This document shows positions 7,128 to 10,223 of a stretch of 10,223 nucleotides of DNA, piece by piece (position 1 is the stretch's first letter; each line of letters begins with the position of its first letter). A model generated the notes under the pieces. The model did no database searches. It was given only the letters and a program-made list of their open reading frames with translations, and was not told the DNA's origin. The stretch spans positions 1-10,223 of the forward strand of contig CAZUQA010000057.1 of assembly GCA_964622375.1 (NCBI GenBank), read 5' to 3'. A program made the position numbers and the translations under genes. This stretch comes from CAZUQA01 sp964622375 (GTDB lineage: Bacteria; Bacillota_I; Bacilli_A; Erysipelotrichales; Erysipelotrichaceae).

Positions 7128-7133
7128 AAATTT

Positions 7134-8870
7134 ATGAAAAACGTTAAAGAAGACCAAGAATTAAACCGTTTGAATCACTCTTGTGCCCATGTCTTGGCGC
7201 AAGCCATCAAGCACTTGTATCCGCAAGCTAAGTTTTGGGTAGGTCCGGTGGTCAACGAAGGCTTTTATTATGACATCGATTTACAGGATGTCGTCCTCAA
7301 AGAAGAAGACTTACCGACTATCAGCAAGGAAATGAAGAGCATCATCAAAGATGGCAAAAGAATAACCCGGCAAGAGCTGAGCCTGGCTGAAGCCCGGATT
7401 TTGTTTCAAGATGACGAGTATAAACTGGATCTGCTTAACCAATTGGATGATGAAGAAGCCGTGATCAGCATCTATCGTCAAGGTGATTTTGTCGATCTCT
7501 GTCGCGGTCCGCACGAAGAAAGTGTCAAAGCTTGTAAGAACTTTGGACTGCTAAAAGTCAGCGGGGCTTATTGGAAGGGTGATGCCAACAACAAGATGTT
7601 ACAACGCATTTACGGTATCTGTTTTTTCTCGCCGGAGGATTTAGCCGAACATTTGCACTTGCTGGAAGAAGCCCGAGCGCGCGATCATCGTAAACTAGGC
7701 AAAGAGCTGGAACTCTTTATGTTTAGCGAATATGGCGCCGGTTTTCCTTTTTGGCTACCAAATGGTATGATTTTGCGGCGCAAACTGGAAGAATTTTGGT
7801 ATCAAGTCCACCAAGCCGCCGCTTATCAGTTCATTCAGACACCCATCATGTTAGCCCAAGAGCTCTGGGAAATTTCGGGGCACTGGCTGAATTACCGCGA
7901 CAACATGTATACAGCGAAAATTGAGGAACAGTCTTTTGCGATCAAGCCGATGAATTGTCCGGGAGGAATTCTGGTTTACAAAAATGATTTACATTCTTAT
8001 CGTGAACTACCTTGGCGTTTAGCGGAATTAGGCTTGGTGCATCGCTATGAAGCCAGTGGAGCTTTGAGTGGCTTGTTTAGAGTGCGTTGTTTTACCCAAG
8101 ATGATGCTCATATTTTTCTGGCCTATGAACAAATTGAGAGCGAAGTTATCAGGTTAATCGACTTTATTGATAATTTTTATCAAGTCTTCGGCTTGACATA
8201 TCGCATCGAGCTTTCTACCCGGCCGGCTAAGTTTATCGGCGAAATTGCAACTTGGGAAGCCGCTGAAGCCGCTTTGGCTAAAGCTTGTCAAGTAGCCGGT
8301 AAAGATTTTGTGATTAACCCCGGCGATGGCGCTTTCTATGGTCCTAAATTGGACTTTCATATTGAAGACTCTTTAGGCCGAATTTGGCAATGCGGTACCG
8401 TCCAGCTCGACATGAACTTGCCGGAAAGATTTGAATTGGAATATGTTGCCAGTGACGGCAGCAAACAACGGCCGATAATGATCCACCGCGTGGTCTGTGG
8501 GTCCATCGAGCGGTTTATCGGCATCCTCATTGAGCACTTTGGCGGCAATTTCCCACTTTGGTTAGCCCCGCAACAATTGGTGATTATCCCGGTACATCCG
8601 GAAAATAACCTGGCTTATGCCAAGAAGATTTTCAATTTGTTAAAAGAACGAGACTATCGTTGTGCGATTGATGGGCGTAATGAAAAGTTGGGCTATCGTA
8701 TGCGGGAGGCACAAATGAAAAAAATCCCCATACAACTGGTTGTTGGCGATCAGGAAAGTCAAAATGATGAAGTTAACATACGTTGGCATGGCAGTGATGA
8801 AACCAAGGTAATTAAGACAGATGAGCTTTTTGTCTTATTGGAAAAACAACGGCAACAGACGGTAAAATAG
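7134..8870 (+). CDS. thrS: Threonyl-tRNA synthetase lacking the N-terminal TGS domain
   Basis: This 578-residue class II synthetase charges tRNA-Thr with threonine using ATP. The editing (N2) domain begins almost at the start, with the HxxxH motif at His15 and His19 and the CRGPH element with Cys123 and His127, so proofreading of Ser-tRNA-Thr should be intact. The catalytic domain has the zinc ligands Cys275 (MNCPGG), His326 (DDAHIF) and His451 (MIHRVV), motif 2 around RYEASG...FRVRCF, and motif 3 (HRVVCGSIERF), where the more usual sequence is HRAILGSxERF. A C-terminal anticodon-binding domain follows from about residue 480 (QLVIIPVHPEN onward). Typical bacterial ThrRS is about 640 residues with a TGS domain of about 60 residues in front. 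Here that domain is absent, and the T-box terminator occupies the upstream bases. Expression is controlled by the T-box leader. Confidence 0.97.
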   Translation: MKNVKEDQELNRLNHSCAHVLAQAIKHLYPQAKFWVGPVVNEGFYYDIDLQDVVLKEEDLPTISKEMKSIIKDGKRITRQELSLAEARILFQDDEYKLDLLNQLDDEEAVISIYRQGDFVDLCRGPHEESVKACKNFGLLKVSGAYWKGDANNKMLQRIYGICFFSPEDLAEHLHLLEEARARDHRKLGKELELFMFSEYGAGFPFWLPNGMILRRKLEEFWYQVHQAAAYQFIQTPIMLAQELWEISGHWLNYRDNMYTAKIEEQSFAIKPMNCPGGILVYKNDLHSYRELPWRLAELGLVHRYEASGALSGLFRVRCFTQDDAHIFLAYEQIESEVIRLIDFIDNFYQVFGLTYRIELSTRPAKFIGEIATWEAAEAALAKACQVAGKDFVINPGDGAFYGPKLDFHIEDSLGRIWQCGTVQLDMNLPERFELEYVASDGSKQRPIMIHRVVCGSIERFIGILIEHFGGNFPLWLAPQQLVIIPVHPENNLAYAKKIFNLLKERDYRCAIDGRNEKLGYRMREAQMKKIPIQLVVGDQESQNDEVNIRWHGSDETKVIKTDELFVLLEKQRQQTVK

Positions 8871-8967
8871 GAGAAACTGCTATTATTTTGGAGAAAAATT
8901 CGACAATCACGAACAAAAAACTGGATTTTGTATATTTGGCTAAATTAGACGAAAATCAACAATAGTA

Positions 8968-8996
8968 TTGCATCAGCAAAAAATAGTCGTTATAAT
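8968..8996 (+). promoter_or_regulatory. Promoter of the membrane protein gene at 9071
   Basis: TTGCAT at 8968-8973 and a perfect TATAAT at 8991-8996 are separated by the ideal 17 bases. Transcription should begin near 9002-9004. The stretch from the thrS stop to this promoter (8871-8967) is AT-rich. I see no convincing hairpin-plus-T-run in it, so thrS has no obvious terminator of its own. Confidence 0.8.
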
Positions 8997-8997
8997 C

Positions 8998-9024
8998 AAA
9001 CTGTTGTGGATTTTACTACAGTTT
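8998..9024 (+). promoter_or_regulatory. Inverted repeat over the transcription start; possible operator or 5' UTR hairpin
   Basis: AAACTGTTGT (8998-9007) and ACTACAGTTT (9015-9024) are inverted copies with one mismatch, around a seven-base spacer GGATTTT. The repeat begins one base after the -10 box and covers the predicted +1. This position is suited to a repressor that blocks polymerase, or to a hairpin at the very 5' end of the mRNA. No long T-run follows, so it is not an intrinsic terminator. Confidence 0.5.
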
Positions 9025-9057
9025 ACAGCCATTGAAATTTGTAATTGTTAGAGTTAA

Positions 9058-9063
9058 AGAGGA
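9058..9063 (+). promoter_or_regulatory. Ribosome binding site that decides the GTG start at 9071
   Basis: AGAGGA lies seven bases before GTG 9071, the same motif and nearly the same spacing as at thrS. The upstream in-frame TTG at 9032 has no such site. Starting at GTG also puts a clean signal peptide at the N-terminus. Confidence 0.75.
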
Positions 9064-9070
9064 TGGAATA

Positions 9071-10003
9071 GTGAAAAAAATAGTAGTGTTACTTGCGAGT
9101 CTTTTATTATCAGTGAGTTTTATTGCAGGGATTTCGGCTTTATCCGGCAATGATGTCAAAGTCGTTGGTGTCAACACTTACAGCAGCATCGCTTATCGGA
9201 AAGACACGATTGATATCGTCTTTACTAAGCGCGCCCATATCACCGATATCGGTAACATCAGAATTAATATCGATTTGCTGACTAACACCAAAACCGGTAG
9301 AAGTACCAATACCGGGGATTTTGCCATACTGCCTTGGCTAACTTTGATGGGAATCAATGTTCTCACTATTTATCTGTTAAGAAAAAAGAATTGGAAAACT
9401 TTAACCGCCTTAACTTTGGTAGTGGCCCTTTTAAGCGCCAATAACTTGGCAATGATTGTCGGCAAAGGCAACGAAGACGACCAAGGCGACGACAATGGCA
9501 ACAAAAAACCGCCGGTTACGGAAACCGTTGATGAAGAGGACGGTGAAGAAAGTGAAGAAGTAACACCGGAAGAAGAAGAGGAAACTGAAGATCAGGAAAA
9601 CGAAGATAGTGAGGAAACAGAAGAGGGCACGACTAATGGCGTCGGTGGGGACTTTACACCTTTTGCCGATGTTATTGCCAAAAGTGACTATTACATCGTA
9701 GAAATGTTTTCCGAACAGGTGTTACGCAACTTTGAGGTTACCAATATCAAGGTTAAAGGTGGCGGCAAAGTCGAGACTTTGCTTAGCGAAGGTAAGATTA
9801 TCGGCTACATCTATTACTTTGAAGCGATTACCGCGGATCAATCCTTGGAGTACACTTTGGCTTTACAGGATTTAGTCGACGAGTATGATCTTGATACTGA
9901 TATTGAATTAGCACCGGAAGCATTAAAAATAGTTAGGCTGGATGGTAGTGTCGATATTATCAACACGCCCAAGAGAATCATCATCAATTTATGCTTGAAG
10001 TAG
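9071..10003 (+). CDS. Membrane protein of unknown function with acidic linker and extracytoplasmic C-terminal domain
   Basis: With the GTG start the product has 310 residues. Residues 1-23 look like a signal peptide or signal anchor (KKIVVLLASLLLSVSFIAG). Residues 25-80 form a short, probably external region with beta character. Two hydrophobic segments follow at about 84-103 (FAILPWLTLMGINVLTIYLL) and 111-130, separated by RKKNWK. Residues 135-187 are extremely acidic, nearly all Glu, Asp, Thr and Ser, and look disordered. Residues 195-310 form a compact mixed domain beginning FTPFADVIAKSDYY and ending NTPKRIIINLCLK. The part up to the first membrane segment, with TGD then a hydrophobic stretch and RKK, resembles the tail of sortase-anchored proteins without LPXTG, but here the chain continues. 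I recognise no family. The gene has its own promoter, an inverted repeat at +1 and a terminator, so it appears monocistronic. Confidence 0.85.
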   Translation: MKKIVVLLASLLLSVSFIAGISALSGNDVKVVGVNTYSSIAYRKDTIDIVFTKRAHITDIGNIRINIDLLTNTKTGRSTNTGDFAILPWLTLMGINVLTIYLLRKKNWKTLTALTLVVALLSANNLAMIVGKGNEDDQGDDNGNKKPPVTETVDEEDGEESEEVTPEEEEETEDQENEDSEETEEGTTNGVGGDFTPFADVIAKSDYYIVEMFSEQVLRNFEVTNIKVKGGGKVETLLSEGKIIGYIYYFEAITADQSLEYTLALQDLVDEYDLDTDIELAPEALKIVRLDGSVDIINTPKRIIINLCLK

Positions 10004-10045
10004 TTAGTCAAAATTTATCCGGCATAAGCATTGAAGAGAAAAAAC

Positions 10046-10097
10046 ACCACAATCAAAATCCCAAAGCAGTTTACTTGGGTGTATTAGTGGTTTTTTT
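10046..10097 (+). terminator. Intrinsic terminator after the membrane protein gene, possibly bidirectional
   Basis: ACCAC (10046-10050) pairs with GTGGT (10087-10091), and an inner stem CCCAA (10060-10064) pairs with TTGGG (10075-10079), with an internal loop between the two. Seven T residues (10091-10097) follow. A run of six A at 10039-10044 gives a T-run on the opposite strand, so it may also work in reverse. It lies about 40 bases after the stop at 10003. Confidence 0.7.
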
Positions 10098-10163
10098 ATG
10101 CGTAATTTGCTTAAATTGAGCTACTAAAGGGAGCTTAATAAAAAGTCGTGAGATTGGGAAAGT

Positions 10164-10223
10164 ATGGCAAAAGGTAAATACTATAAAGAACTGAAACTCG
10201 GAAAAAACGCCAGTAAGGAAGAT
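10164..10223 (+). CDS. Start of an unidentified gene, cut by the right edge
   Basis: ATG at 10164 opens a frame of 20 codons to the window edge, beginning MAKGKYYKEL and rich in Lys. A weak purine stretch (GGGAAAG, ending two bases before the ATG) is the only possible ribosome binding site. Between the terminator and this ATG (10098-10163), TTGAGC at 10116 with an AT-rich stretch near 10139 could be a poor promoter, and TTGAGCT/AGCTTAA (10116-10138) could form a small hairpin. The fragment is too short to assign. Confidence 0.45.
   Translation, partial: MAKGKYYKELKLGKNASKED

Noticed and set aside
7311..8548. Antisense ORFs inside thrS and the one at 5041-5241 inside the phosphatase gene
   Set aside because: They are opposite well-recognised conserved enzymes, have no expression signals and encode no recognisable protein.
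8871..8967. A terminator directly after thrS
   Set aside because: The stretch is AT-rich, but I could find no GC-containing stem followed by a T-run.
9032..9034. TTG at 9032 as the start of the membrane protein gene
   Set aside because: It has no ribosome binding site and adds 13 residues with charges before the signal peptide. GTG at 9071 has AGAGGA at ideal spacing.
10164..10223. Assigning the right-edge ORF to a phage small-terminase-like family from MAKGKY
   Set aside because: Twenty residues are too few, and the similarity is limited to the first six.

Overview
The window looks like chromosomal DNA from a member of the Bacillota (Firmicutes). It carries a T-box tRNA-sensing leader in front of thrS, a serine D-Ala-D-Ala carboxypeptidase, a Cof-type HAD phosphatase, AGAGGA-type ribosome binding sites and TTGACA/TATAAT-type promoters. 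Base composition is moderate by eye. I cannot fix the genus. The very long Big_3 repeat protein and the short ThrRS would fit a host-associated lineage such as the Erysipelotrichia, but that is only a guess. All genes point the same way (+). I see no transposon, CRISPR array, tRNA or rRNA gene.

Region 1 (1-6882) reads as one cotranscribed cluster. It opens inside a giant secreted-type repeat protein, cut by the left edge, whose visible part is almost nothing but 20 tandem Ig-like units of the Big_3 type with a nearly invariant 76-residue period. Three bases after its stop comes a Cof/HAD-IIB phosphatase. That gene overlaps a 61-residue helical orphan ORF, which in turn overlaps (ATGA) a membrane-anchored penicillin-binding-protein-type carboxypeptidase. 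The tight spacing suggests coordinated expression of an envelope protein with a peptidoglycan-trimming enzyme; the link is inferred from position only.

Region 2 (6879-8870) is thrS under its own control. The -35 box contains the stop codon of the carboxypeptidase gene. A T-box leader follows. Its Stem I can be folded by hand to put an ACC threonine codon in the specifier loop, and its antiterminator and terminator are mutually exclusive. The ThrRS starts directly after the terminator and has no N-terminal TGS domain, although editing and catalytic residues are intact.

Region 3 (8871-10223) has a strong promoter with an inverted repeat across the expected transcription start. It drives a 310-residue membrane protein of unknown function with a long acidic linker, ended by an intrinsic terminator. 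The first 20 codons of another gene run off the right edge.

The least explained items are the giant repeat protein with no visible surface anchor, the 61-residue orphan ORF, the membrane protein at 9071-10003, and the TGS-less ThrRS. I did not find convincing evidence of a wholly new defence or mobile system.
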